A stretch of DNA of 64,000 bases from assembly GCF_017498485.1 (NCBI RefSeq), contig NZ_CP071795.1:2170001-2234000 (forward strand), written 5' to 3'. Positions 1 to 7,963 of this stretch are shown here, piece by piece. The position numbers and the translations under genes are program-made. The notes under the pieces are model-generated. The model made no database searches and was not told the origin of the DNA. It saw only the letters and a program-made list of their open reading frames with translations. The DNA comes from Polaribacter batillariae. Lineage in GTDB: Bacteria; Bacteroidota; Bacteroidia; Flavobacteriales; Flavobacteriaceae. The stretch's first letter is position 1. Every line of letters starts with the position of its first letter.

Positions 1-110
1 ATGACTTGTAGCATTCTAAGTCGTGGAATAAATAAAGCTTTGCTCTTTTTTTGTAATGATTTTAATTCTTTAATACTCTCTTTTACTATAATTTGTTTTG
101 GTAATGCCAT
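1..110 (-). CDS. IS630-family transposase, N-terminal fragment at window edge
   Basis: Only the first 36 codons lie in the window, starting with ATG at 110. The peptide begins MALPKQIIVKESIKEL and continues through LFIPRLRML. This matches the lead-in to the helix-turn-helix of IS630-type transposases, and the related ORF at 43903-44406 has the same EL...R.KML pattern. The rest of the gene, including the DDE catalytic part, is outside the window. It probably encodes a DNA-binding transposase subunit. Intactness cannot be judged. Confidence 0.5.
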   Translation of the reverse strand, partial: MALPKQIIVKESIKELKSLQKKSKALFIPRLRMLQV

Positions 111-196
111 CTTTTTATAATGAATTAATTAATAGTCTAATTTACGAAAAATAATAATTAAAACCAAATATTAGTCTAAAAAAATATTCATTTTGG
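1..196 (-). mobile_element. Partial IS630-like element, terminal part only
   Basis: The window opens inside a minus-strand transposase gene (start codon at 108-110). Its presumed outer end is at about 196, where the sequence reads TTTGG followed by TA. The complete IS630 element at 43334-44472 ends the same way (AAATGG followed by TA), and this family duplicates a TA target. The element continues beyond the left edge, so its family is inferred from the short N-terminus and the end sequence. Confidence 0.5.
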
Positions 197-202
197 TATA
201 AG

Positions 203-309
203 GCAGAGAAAAAGAGTTTTACTTGTTCGTTTATCAACTCTATATCTACTCTAGAGAAAAATTCTTTACCATTTATAATTTTACTTTCTCCAGCCCAACA
301 CAACACAAA
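203..309 (-). repeat. 107-bp duplicate of an internal part of the AlbA_2-type gene
   Basis: Positions 203-309 match 2611-2717 at a constant offset of 2408 bases, and I see no mismatch inside this span. The source is the middle of the minus-strand gene at 2172-3314. Similarity stops abruptly on both sides: the IS630-like end lies just before it and unrelated sequence follows. It is a gene fragment, not a functional copy. The stretch from 310 to 461 holds no gene that I can support. Confidence 0.85.
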
Positions 310-461
310 GAAGGCATACAAATTTTAAAACCCAAAGAGGAGTTTTGTTCTTCTTATGCTGTTGAGGTTTATTAGAGTTTGTGAACTTGACTTTCTTGAA
401 AAAAACCACTATCTTCGTTTAACTTCTGATATAAAACATTGAAACGTTTCATATCATTATA

Positions 462-468
462 GTTGTGC
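462..468 (+). repeat. Cassette start box GTTGTGC
   Basis: GTTGTGC precedes the LRR-like gene by 11 bases. It is the exact reverse complement of GCACAAC at 1280-1286, near the end of the same gene. In integron cassettes the first bases of a cassette pair with the inverse core site at the end of that same cassette, and this is that arrangement. The box is a near match to the GTTRRRY consensus. Confidence 0.5.
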
Positions 469-479
469 GTAATTAGAAA

Positions 480-1301
480 ATGAAGGATATTAGAATAGAC
501 AGATTTGAGACTAAACCAGAATTCGTTTCTGATTTAGCAGATTTTGACAATTCTAAAGCGGAATTATATATTCGCGCGAATGTAAAAAATCGACATCTCT
601 TAAATGAATTAAATATTGAAAAACTTTGGCTAATTGGAGCGAAAGAAAAAGATATTGAACAGATTTTTTCCATTCATCAACCGAAACATATTAGTTTCTA
701 TCAATTTCTTGCAAAAGATTTAAGTTGTTTAGAAAGTCTGAATAAATGTGAAACTTTGATAATGGAATGGAATACAAAGGCTACAGAACTTTGGAATTTC
801 AAATCAAATCTAAATTTAAGTAAATTAGCAATTAGAGATTTTTCCAAAATTTCAGACTTATCGCTATTGGAAAAAGCAACTCAAATCAAAAGTCTATCAT
901 TAGATGGTGGAATGGATAAAAAACTTAAAGTAGATACTTTAAAACCACTTTCTAAACTTCCTCAACTGGAATTTTTAAGATTAACAAACATTCAGGTTTC
1001 TGATGAATCTCTTGAACCTATCTCAAATTTGGGGAATTTGAAAATCCTTGAACTTTCAAATCAGTTTCCTACAATAGAATATGCGAAACTTGCTGCGAAG
1101 TTAGTGAATACAAAATGTGCAATGTTTAATGCATATCAAAAAGTTGAATTCAAAAAAGATGGAATTTTAATTTATGATACAATGATTACTGGTAAAAGAA
1201 AACCATTTCTATTATCTACAAAAGACCAATCTCGAATAGAGAAATACAAAAAAGAATTTGAAAAATTAAAAATAACTACGCACAACAATGGCTATAAGTA
1301 A
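480..1301 (+). CDS. Leucine-rich-repeat-like protein in a single-gene cassette
   Basis: The product has 273 residues and no signal peptide, so it is probably cytoplasmic. From about residue 60 to 205 there are irregular leucine-rich repeats, for example LEFLRLTNIQVSD and LKILELSNQ, spaced about 22-25 residues apart. The last 60 residues are basic and lysine-rich. Function is not recognisable. Proteins of this type are often protein-binding and are seen beside toxin or immunity genes, but nothing here proves that. The gene lies inside an attC-like cassette, and its stop codon falls within the attC-like site, as is common for integron cassettes. The ATG at 480 follows the cassette box by 11 bases and has no clear Shine-Dalgarno sequence. 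Confidence 0.75.
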   Translation: MKDIRIDRFETKPEFVSDLADFDNSKAELYIRANVKNRHLLNELNIEKLWLIGAKEKDIEQIFSIHQPKHISFYQFLAKDLSCLESLNKCETLIMEWNTKATELWNFKSNLNLSKLAIRDFSKISDLSLLEKATQIKSLSLDGGMDKKLKVDTLKPLSKLPQLEFLRLTNIQVSDESLEPISNLGNLKILELSNQFPTIEYAKLAAKLVNTKCAMFNAYQKVEFKKDGILIYDTMITGKRKPFLLSTKDQSRIEKYKKEFEKLKITTHNNGYK

Positions 1302-1409
1302 TTGCTTGTTCTCGCCTACTTCTGAAAATCCTCGCGGATTTTCAGCTTGGTGCGTACTTGCAAGGTTTAGTGCTAACCCACGCAACTACTCATAGCTAAA
1401 CCGTTGTGT
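1280..1409 (+). repeat. attC-like recombination site (cassette 1 end)
   Basis: This 130-bp imperfect palindrome runs from GCACAAC (1280-1286) to GTTGTGT (1403-1409). The arms GCTATAAGTAATTGC and, read in reverse, GCTATGAGTAGTTGC pair over about 15 bases. A central hairpin has a perfect 10-bp stem (CTGAAAATCC, loop TCGC, GGATTTTCAG). Size, polarity and internal hairpin resemble integron attC sites. No integron integrase is in the window. Confidence 0.55.
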
Positions 1410-1422
1410 GTAATTTAAAAAA

Positions 1423-2019
1423 ATGAGAATTAGAACCATCCACATATTAATTCTGACAATTCTAGTTGTTTCCTGCGGAGAAGGATATGAAAAAACAAAT
1501 GATAATAAATGGACTTGGGTTTTGCACAGTGAAGCTGGAAGACACATTAGAGAAATAGATGCCGATAATGCAACGTTCGAAATTTTGAATTACCAAGAAT
1601 ATGCGAAAGACAAAAACAATGTTTATTGGAGGGGAGTTAAAATCTCAAATGCAGACCCAGAGACTTTTAATGTAATAACGGATAATGGATATTCCAAAGA
1701 CGAAAATAATGTCTACCTAGATAATGATATTGTGATTTTTGCCAATCCGAATACTTTCGAAGTAATGCAATGGCCATATTCGAAAGATGATAAAAGAATT
1801 TTTAATGGGAATTTACCGATGGAAGTCGATAATATCCAAGATTTTGAAATTACTAAAAGCGGAGGAGGAAAAAGCTCTTCCACTAAGGCATTCTTTATCG
1901 AGTGGAATGAAGAATATAAATGGCTCGATACTTTGAATATTAATGGAATTATTGTTGGTGAGAACGCAGAAGCGAAAACCAAAAACGAAAGATATAAAGG
2001 ATATAAGAAAATTGAATAA
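1423..2019 (+). CDS. DKNYY-family lipoprotein
   Basis: The product has 198 residues. Residues 1-18 form a lipoprotein signal ending in VVSC, so it is probably membrane-anchored. The body contains three degenerate DKNYY-type repeats: YAKDKNNVYW near residue 60, YSKDENNVYL near 90 and PYSKDDKRIF near 120. In this family such repeats alternate with D.ETF segments, here ADPETF and ANPNTF. Biochemical role is unknown. The gene occupies its own cassette: GTTGTGT lies 13 bases before the ATG and ACACAAC lies 8 bases after the stop. It is probably an accessory gene captured separately from its neighbour. Confidence 0.8.
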   Translation: MRIRTIHILILTILVVSCGEGYEKTNDNKWTWVLHSEAGRHIREIDADNATFEILNYQEYAKDKNNVYWRGVKISNADPETFNVITDNGYSKDENNVYLDNDIVIFANPNTFEVMQWPYSKDDKRIFNGNLPMEVDNIQDFEITKSGGGKSSSTKAFFIEWNEEYKWLDTLNINGIIVGENAEAKTKNERYKGYKKIE

Positions 2020-2027
2020 AAAACTAC

Positions 2028-2164
2028 ACACAACAAAGCTGTTTATAAAAAATTGCTACTTTTAACATTATCAAAGTTAGTTGCTTTTTTGCCTACTGCT
2101 GAATTTCCTTCGGAAATTCTTCGCAGACAAAATCGCAACTTTCCATAAACAAAACACGTTAAAC
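2028..2164 (+). repeat. attC-like recombination site (cassette 2 end)
   Basis: The site runs from ACACAAC (2028-2034) to GTTAAAC (2158-2164), 137 bp. ACACAAC is the exact complement of the box GTTGTGT that opens this cassette at 1403. The arms around GTTTATAAAAAATTGC and GTTTATGGAAAGTTGC (read in reverse) pair. A central hairpin GAATTTCC-TTC-GGAAATTC is present. The final GTTAAAC fits GTTRRRY exactly. Confidence 0.55.
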
Positions 2165-2171
2165 GAACCAA

Positions 2172-3314
2172 CTACCCATACTGCACCTTCCTTATCACAC
2201 GCATGGCTTCTTTATAATTAATATAAGTTGTTTTATCTTCTAAATTTTTAATGTAGTGCTTTGCTTTTTTCAAATGCTCTGCAACGTCTAAAAAACCGTG
2301 CAAATAACAAATTAAATAATTGGTTGGCAGTCTTAAAACATCTAAATATTCAGTTTTAGAAAGGGGTTTGTTTTCTTCTATTTTTTTAACAATGGCATTG
2401 CAATTATAATACATATGGTAGATAATTTCTGCATCGAATTTTGGGGGCTCAAAAAGAAATTCTTTAACTATATCGTGTTTGCCATTGTTCTTAAAATGGA
2501 TAATTGTTTTCTCTAAAGGATAGTATTTTTCTTGCTTTTCTAAGCCTAAATAAATGTATTCTGTAACAATAAAAGAGTTGCTGTTATAACTAATTTGAAC
2601 ATCGTCTAAAGCAGAGAAAAAGAGTTTTACTTGTTCGTTTATCAACTCTATATCTACTCTAGAGAAAAATTCTTTACCATTTATAATTTTACTTTCTCCA
2701 GCCCAACACAACACAAATTGCTCGTTAAAAACTTTGTATTGTGGGTTGTATGTTGGCTTGTGGTTGTTTATAAAATCGAACACACCATTTAACGTTTGCT
2801 CTAAATTGTTACTGGCATTCTTTTCAATGGCATTTACAATCTCTTGGTTGGTATTTCTAAGTTCGAAATTATCGCCTAAAAATGGCATGGAATTGCTACC
2901 TCTTCTATAAAAAATAGTGTTTTTCTTATATTTCCAAGCGTTTTTTAAAAGTGATGTTATTTTATTATTCGGATGAATGGTAACCAAACCCACCACTTTG
3001 TGCCTTGGCAAACGCGGAAAAGGCACATTTTCATATTCAATTTTTGGCGGATTTTTTAAGTAGGCATTTACCAAATTCTGAATTTTTGAATCGTCGAAAA
3101 AATCGACACCCAAAATTTTATTTTCTTCGTCTTCTACACCAATTACAATAAAAGAATTGTTATTTGGATTGGAGTTAGAAAGCGCGCAAACGTGTTTTAA
3201 AAACTTGGCTTTTCCTATTTTAGAATCGAAAGATAATTGTCGCTTTTTATCATAAAAACTATTCTCATCGTTATGAGAAAGTAAATTTTTAATCAATAAG
3301 CGTTTGTTAATCAT
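2172..3314 (-). CDS. AlbA_2 (Schlafen-type) domain protein
   Basis: The product has 380 residues and no signal peptide. The N-terminal 150 residues match the AlbA_2 putative nucleic-acid or nucleotide-binding domain: a charged start (DENSFYDKKRQLSF), then SNSNPNNNSFIVIGV and ILGVDFFDD, then YRRGSNS near residue 135. The C-terminal half is not recognised. It is the last gene of a tight minus-strand run with the HD and SDR genes, separated by a single base from the HD gene. An internal 107-bp piece is duplicated at 203-309. Related proteins are often annotated as ATP-binding or transcriptional regulators; the role here is unknown. Confidence 0.7.
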   Translation of the reverse strand: MINKRLLIKNLLSHNDENSFYDKKRQLSFDSKIGKAKFLKHVCALSNSNPNNNSFIVIGVEDEENKILGVDFFDDSKIQNLVNAYLKNPPKIEYENVPFPRLPRHKVVGLVTIHPNNKITSLLKNAWKYKKNTIFYRRGSNSMPFLGDNFELRNTNQEIVNAIEKNASNNLEQTLNGVFDFINNHKPTYNPQYKVFNEQFVLCWAGESKIINGKEFFSRVDIELINEQVKLFFSALDDVQISYNSNSFIVTEYIYLGLEKQEKYYPLEKTIIHFKNNGKHDIVKEFLFEPPKFDAEIIYHMYYNCNAIVKKIEENKPLSKTEYLDVLRLPTNYLICYLHGFLDVAEHLKKAKHYIKNLEDKTTYINYKEAMRVIRKVQYG

Positions 3315-3315
3315 T

Positions 3316-3951
3316 TTAATTGTAAAGATTTAATTCTTTTTGTAGATTTTCTCTTGCTTTTTCTTCAAACAAATTTTTATACTTCTCTGTAAAATATAAC
3401 GTTTCTCTGTCTAAAAAACCTTGCAATACTTTTTTTCTTGCTGGTCTATATAAAAAATTAGGAAACATTTTATATTCTTTTCTTATCTTTTGAGTATATG
3501 CTTTATAAATTTCCCAATCTTTACCTAAAATCGCCAAATCGAAATCCAATAAAAAAGCGTTGTCTAGATCTTTATTAACAAGAATTTTATGTTTTTTAGT
3601 AGATAAAATTAATTTGTAAATTTTGTCTCTTTTCAATTCTTTAAGATTGAAATTTTTTAGCTTTTTTATGGCATATTTTGCACTCCTTTTTTCGTTTCTT
3701 TTAGAACGAGATTTGTAAATAATATCATGAAACCAAATCGCAAAAAGAAGCTCATCAAAATCAGTAATTGCTTCTTTATTTTCTTTGGCTAAATTTAGCA
3801 TAAATTCGATATGATTTAAATTATGATAATGCCTGTTTTTTTCTGAGTAACGTTTTTTAATCTTTCTTCCAACAGCATTCAGTAAAATAAAATCCTGACA
3901 ATATTTTTGCCCTAATTTTAACCAATTTTTATTTAGGTTTTCGATATTCAT
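3316..3951 (-). CDS. Predicted HD-superfamily metal-dependent phosphohydrolase
   Basis: The product has 211 residues and is probably cytosolic. It shows the signature of the HD-like COG4339 family: RHYHNLNHIEFML near residue 42, FAIWFHDIIY near residue 72, and LDFDLAILG near residue 135. These supply the histidine and aspartate metal ligands. The usual length in this family is about 200 residues, so it appears complete. Substrate is unknown. It sits 2 bases after the SDR gene and 1 base before the AlbA_2 gene on the same strand, which suggests co-transcription from upstream of 4709. Confidence 0.75.
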   Translation of the reverse strand: MNIENLNKNWLKLGQKYCQDFILLNAVGRKIKKRYSEKNRHYHNLNHIEFMLNLAKENKEAITDFDELLFAIWFHDIIYKSRSKRNEKRSAKYAIKKLKNFNLKELKRDKIYKLILSTKKHKILVNKDLDNAFLLDFDLAILGKDWEIYKAYTQKIRKEYKMFPNFLYRPARKKVLQGFLDRETLYFTEKYKNLFEEKARENLQKELNLYN

Positions 3952-3953
3952 GT

Positions 3954-4709
3954 TTATGAATTTCTATTCGTTATTGTGGCACTTGCTTGTGCTGTTGGAT
4001 AGACAACCAAATCTTCGATATTTACGTGATAGGGTCTTGTAACAACAAAGTAAATGATCTCTGCAATGTCTTTTGCCTGCAAGGCTTTATAACCTGTATA
4101 AACCGATTTTGCTTTCTCTGTATCTCCTTTAAAACGAACTTCCGAAAATTCTGTTTCTACGGCTCCAGGATGAATTGCAGAAACTCGAATATTGTGTTTA
4201 TTTAAATCGATTCTCATTCCTTTATTTAAAGCATTTACAGCGTGTTTCGAGGCACAATATACATTGCCATTGGGGTACACTTCTTTACCTGCAATAGAAC
4301 CAATGTTTACAATAAATCCGTTATTTCTTTCTACCATTTGTGGTATTATGGCTTTGGAAACATACAACAATCCTTTTACGTTACTATTTATCATGGCATC
4401 CCAATCGTCTATATTTCCATCTTGTATGGTCGATAAACCATGGGCGTTTCCGGCATTATTTATTAAAATATCTATGTGTAGAAAATCTTTTGGAAGGCTT
4501 TTAATCGCACTTTCGACTTCGTTTCTTTTAGAAACATCGAATTGTAAAGTGGTTACATCTGTAAGTTTGCTTAATTTATGTTGAAGTTCTTGTAAACGTT
4601 CTGCTCTTCTTCCACAAAGAATTAAACGAATATTATTTTTTGCAAAAAATTTTGCGGTTGCTTTTCCAATTCCTGAAGTTGCGCCTGTAATAAATGCTGT
4701 TGGTTTCAT
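3954..4709 (-). CDS. Short-chain dehydrogenase/reductase (classical SDR)
   Basis: The product has 251 residues, a normal SDR length. The cofactor motif TGATSGIG is at about residues 9-16, followed by CGRRAERL, where the arginines suggest NADP(H) preference. NNAG is near residue 86, the catalytic serine is in NIGSIAG near 137, and YCASK near 151 gives the Tyr-Lys pair. The YdfG-like branch of this family oxidises 3-hydroxy acids such as serine or allo-threonine, but the substrate cannot be fixed from sequence. It is the first gene of a three-gene minus-strand run. Confidence 0.9.
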   Translation of the reverse strand: MKPTAFITGATSGIGKATAKFFAKNNIRLILCGRRAERLQELQHKLSKLTDVTTLQFDVSKRNEVESAIKSLPKDFLHIDILINNAGNAHGLSTIQDGNIDDWDAMINSNVKGLLYVSKAIIPQMVERNNGFIVNIGSIAGKEVYPNGNVYCASKHAVNALNKGMRIDLNKHNIRVSAIHPGAVETEFSEVRFKGDTEKAKSVYTGYKALQAKDIAEIIYFVVTRPYHVNIEDLVVYPTAQASATITNRNS

Positions 4710-4875
4710 ATTGTTCGTATTCTATAAAAAAGAAAACTATTTTTATGGGTTACTTTTTAATAAGTAAGATTCTTATTTTTATTAGGGATAACAGTTCTTT
4801 GATAAAAGTAAATAAATCAATTTTTAGAAACGGTACTTTCTTATTTAAATTTTCATTAAAATATAAACAAAGAAA

Positions 4876-4899
4876 AAACCGCTCTCCTCAGAGCGGTTT
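4876..4899. terminator. Rho-independent terminator
   Basis: A perfect 10-bp stem (AAACCGCTCT, loop CCTC, AGAGCGGTTT) is followed on the minus strand by a T run. It lies about 60 bases after the stop of the lipoprotein gene at 4959-5879 and probably ends its transcript. Confidence 0.85.
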
Positions 4900-4908
4900 C
4901 TCTTTCAA

Positions 4909-4930
4909 TTGATTATCGAGAGATAATCAA
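4909..4930. other. Short perfect hairpin next to the terminator
   Basis: A 9-bp perfect inverted repeat (TTGATTATC, loop GAGA, GATAATCAA) lies between the lipoprotein stop and the main terminator. It has no T run. It may reinforce termination or protect the 3' end. Confidence 0.5.
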
Positions 4931-4958
4931 CCAAAAATCAACTAACCAAACTTTATTT

Positions 4959-5879
4959 TTAATTCTTTTTAATCTTTGTTTTTCTTTCTATTTTAGTACG
5001 TTTTCTGTTACTGTTTCTTACAAAAGATTTTGTTTTTTTAGTGGCATTTGTACTCTTTAAATACTGTACAAATCCTCTTCCTTCAAAATCGTACGTTGTT
5101 TTAGAATCTACGTTATACAATCGTATTTTTCCATCATTTATAACGCTTAACTCGAACTCTTCTGTATCTCCACCATCATAATTAAGTGTTAAAATTTTTA
5201 GGTCTTCGTAACCTGTAACATCAAATACTTCATATGCGCCTACGTAACTCCAATTTATATTCGCAATTTGCGTGCCAAAGTTGTCTTGTGAACTATAAAA
5301 TGTGGTGTTATTTTTAGGGGTAAATTGTAAGAAATTTTCGTCATCAAAAGCATTTGGAACGCCTCCATTTGTGGCAACTTTTTCCCAAGCTTCGTATTCT
5401 TGTAAAAAATATTCGATGTTTTCGTAAAATACTTTATCGTAATCGAACGTATTTGTTTGGTAACCTATTAAAAAATAAGTTACATCTTGTCTGTAATTAT
5501 ACAATCTAATTTCGTTGGCAGAAATTACAGTTACTTCAAAATCGTTTCTTCCATCTAAATCGTGATTCGTTTCTAACAAACCATTAAAAGTATCGTAAGT
5601 GCCTACATCTATTCCCAAACCATTTCCTGTAACTCCAATGTCTGTAATGTTGTTATTTGCATATAATGTTCCATTTAAAAAAGATAGTGTAAAGGCTTTA
5701 GATACATAAGGTACCTCTCCATTACCAATGGTTCTATGATAATCTACATACCATAAATCGTAGCCAGAAACAACGTCTTCTAAAAAAAATCTATCGTCTC
5801 TAAAATCGTCTTCTGTGGTACATGCGCTTAATAATACTCCTGTGATTATAATTGTAAAAAGTAGTTTTAAAGATTTCAT
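4959..5879 (-). CDS. Predicted lipoprotein of unknown function
   Basis: The product has 306 residues with a lipoprotein signal: basic MKSLK, a hydrophobic stretch, then LLSAC at about residues 16-20, followed by TTEDD. It is probably surface- or periplasm-anchored. Two similar aromatic-rich halves are visible, with DYRQDVTYFLIG-like and DSKTTYDFEG segments each following IRLYN (near residues 125 and 255), which suggests an internal duplication of a beta domain. Homologues in flavobacteria are often labelled nicotinic acid mononucleotide adenyltransferase, but I see no nucleotidyltransferase motif and do not accept that label. The C-terminus is strongly basic. Confidence 0.75.
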   Translation of the reverse strand: MKSLKLLFTIIITGVLLSACTTEDDFRDDRFFLEDVVSGYDLWYVDYHRTIGNGEVPYVSKAFTLSFLNGTLYANNNITDIGVTGNGLGIDVGTYDTFNGLLETNHDLDGRNDFEVTVISANEIRLYNYRQDVTYFLIGYQTNTFDYDKVFYENIEYFLQEYEAWEKVATNGGVPNAFDDENFLQFTPKNNTTFYSSQDNFGTQIANINWSYVGAYEVFDVTGYEDLKILTLNYDGGDTEEFELSVINDGKIRLYNVDSKTTYDFEGRGFVQYLKSTNATKKTKSFVRNSNRKRTKIERKTKIKKN

Positions 5880-5982
5880 AAGCTTTTGTTTTTATGGTTA
5901 TGCTTATGAATATTCAAATTGCGTGCCAAAAATAAAACCGCTAAAAAATTAACGGTTTATATATTGATAATCAAATAGATAT

Positions 5983-6471
5983 TTATTTTTGTTTTGCTGA
6001 TGGAAAAAAGGAAGACTGTGTTTGTAGAATACCTGTTATTTTATAATAATGTACTTTATCTCCTTTTTTATAAGATAAAACAGCTTCGGTTTCTTTTAAA
6101 TCGAATTTTGATTTTTCGATATTGGGTGGTGTGTTTTTTAGCTCTTTTGTAGGGTCTGCGTCTAAAACAAAGTCTCTTTTTTCTCTTGTTGAAGTACTAA
6201 AATGACCGATTAAAATGGTTTTATTTCCGTTTTTAGAAACTTCTACTTTTGTTTCTTTTTGCTGAAAGAATACAGAATCGAATTCAACTTCTGATGCATT
6301 TGAAATGTGTATTTCTAATTTTGTTCCACTTACTCCTGGTTGGCCACCAGTCCAATGATTATAAACTGCTTTTTCTATTTTAAAAGAAGGATTTTTAACA
6401 AATTTACTGCTTCCGCATTGAGAGAAGCCTAATATAATTGCAAATATAGATACGATTTTCATGATTTTCAT
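5983..6471 (-). CDS. Small predicted lipoprotein
   Basis: The product has 162 residues with a lipoprotein signal ending in FSQC near residue 19. The mature part is a short beta-rich domain with KLEIHISNASEVEFDSVFF and a basic end. The ATG at 6471 was used; an in-frame ATG three codons later is equally possible. I do not recognise the family. It is monocistronic and lies between the lipoprotein gene above and the nap operon terminator. Confidence 0.65.
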   Translation of the reverse strand: MKIMKIVSIFAIILGFSQCGSSKFVKNPSFKIEKAVYNHWTGGQPGVSGTKLEIHISNASEVEFDSVFFQQKETKVEVSKNGNKTILIGHFSTSTREKRDFVLDADPTKELKNTPPNIEKSKFDLKETEAVLSYKKGDKVHYYKITGILQTQSSFFPSAKQK

Positions 6472-6670
6472 TTTACTGTGTTTTATATAATATCTTCAAA
6501 TCTAATGCCAAGGTAAACTATTCTTTGTTTTTTATGAAAGAAATTAGAATTTTAAGCAAAGGAAACTCATATAATTATTTCTTTTTGTTGCCATAAATAC
6601 ACAGATAAATAATTTAAAAAATTCGTGAATTCGTGGAAATTTTAAGGATGGTAAAGCAACTCTAACAAAA

Positions 6671-6694
6671 AAATCCACCTAAAAAAGTGGATTT
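6671..6694. terminator. Rho-independent terminator of the nap operon
   Basis: The stem AAATCCAC/GTGGATTT with an 8-base A-rich loop lies 24 bases after the stop of the last nap-operon gene (6718). It is followed by a T-rich stretch on the minus strand. Confidence 0.75.
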
Positions 6695-6717
6695 CTTACA
6701 AAAAATACGTTTGTAAT

Positions 6718-7941
6718 TTATGCTTTCTTTTTAAATTTTATTTTGCCTAATTCAATATAAATGGCGGTTTTAGCAAGCATTGTAAAAACCAATGCACCCA
6801 TTGCCCAAATACCTAATGTTACGCCAATTTCTATGGCTGTTGGTGTGTATTCTGCAATTTTTCCATAAGGCCCAGGAATAAATCCAGGAACGATTAAACC
6901 AAATCCTTTTTCGATCCAAATGGCAACAAATAAAAGAAAACAACAGAAATACAATACTTTCAAATTATTTCTAAGTTTATGAAATGTTAACATAATAGTG
7001 GCTAAAACATTCATAGTAATGGCGGTCCAAATCCAAGGCAATAGTGCTGTTTTTCCATCTAAACCAAAGAATAAATAATAGGCACTTTCACTATGGTGTG
7101 TAGGAGCATAAAATTCTTTAAACAACTCTGATACCAACATTATTAGGTTTATTTGAGCTGCAACAGTTACTACCATTGCAATTTTTTTGATGGTTTTATC
7201 TTCAATTTTAAATGCTGTAAAAGCTCTAATAACAGCTAATACTAAAATAATTAAAGCTGGCCCAGCTGCAAATGCAGATGCTAAAAAACGAGGTCCTAAA
7301 AGTGCGTTGTTCCAAAATGGTTTTGCTTGCAAACCTTGGTATAAAAATGCGGTTACCAAGTGAATAGCCACTGCCCAAAAAACGGATAAAATTGCGCCTG
7401 GTAAATACACGTTTTTCTTAGCTTCTTTGCCTTGATAATGTCTAAAAAGGATATAAAAAGGAATGGTAATATTTAAAAATAAATAACCATTTAAAACAAT
7501 CACATCCCAAGTTAACATAGAATTTGGAAAATTAAAAACGCCTATGCCAGGAATCATATGCCATAAAACAGATGGGCCACCCATATCTGCCACCACAAAT
7601 GCCAAACACATTATTAAAGCAGCTACTGCCAAACCTTCTCCTATTAAAACAGCTTGTTTAAAATCGATATCTTTTAAAACATAGGTTGGCATTACTAGCA
7701 TTACTGCTGCTGCTGCAACCCCTACTAAAAAGGTAAAGTTAGAAATATACAACCCCCAACTTACCCTGTCTGTCATTCCTGTAGCGCTTAAACCTTCTTC
7801 TAGTTGAATGGAATAACAATACATTCCTATAAGCATAATAATGGTTAAGGAAGCCATCCAGATATGATACGTAATGGAGCCACTAGTAATTGTGCCTAAG
7901 CTATCTTTTACTAAGCTTCTAAATACTTTAAGTTGTTTCAT
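6718..7941 (-). CDS. NrfD/PsrC-family quinol-oxidising membrane subunit
   Basis: The product has 407 residues with about nine or ten hydrophobic segments, for example near residues 25-45, 65-90, 100-120, 150-170 and 185-205, and more to the C-terminus. The pattern fits NrfD/PsrC/DsrP integral membrane proteins, which bind menaquinol and pass electrons to a ferredoxin-like partner in the periplasm. The gene directly follows the four-cluster ferredoxin gene. In this nap operon the pair probably replaces NapC or NapGH as the quinol-oxidising module. It is the last gene before the terminator at 6671. The assignment to family is firm; the role in nitrate reduction is inferred from context. Confidence 0.85.
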   Translation of the reverse strand: MKQLKVFRSLVKDSLGTITSGSITYHIWMASLTIIMLIGMYCYSIQLEEGLSATGMTDRVSWGLYISNFTFLVGVAAAAVMLVMPTYVLKDIDFKQAVLIGEGLAVAALIMCLAFVVADMGGPSVLWHMIPGIGVFNFPNSMLTWDVIVLNGYLFLNITIPFYILFRHYQGKEAKKNVYLPGAILSVFWAVAIHLVTAFLYQGLQAKPFWNNALLGPRFLASAFAAGPALIILVLAVIRAFTAFKIEDKTIKKIAMVVTVAAQINLIMLVSELFKEFYAPTHHSESAYYLFFGLDGKTALLPWIWTAITMNVLATIMLTFHKLRNNLKVLYFCCFLLFVAIWIEKGFGLIVPGFIPGPYGKIAEYTPTAIEIGVTLGIWAMGALVFTMLAKTAIYIELGKIKFKKKA

Positions 7942-7963
7942 ACTATTTTAATTAATACGCTTA

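Noticed and set aside
4694..4912. 72-residue plus-strand ORF between the SDR gene and the terminator
   Set aside because: It overlaps the SDR start and the terminator hairpin, has no family resemblance, and its end is the stem-loop itself.
4959..5879. Nicotinic acid mononucleotide adenyltransferase
   Set aside because: This label is often attached to homologues, but the protein is a lipoprotein with duplicated beta domains and no HxGH or other nucleotidyltransferase motif.
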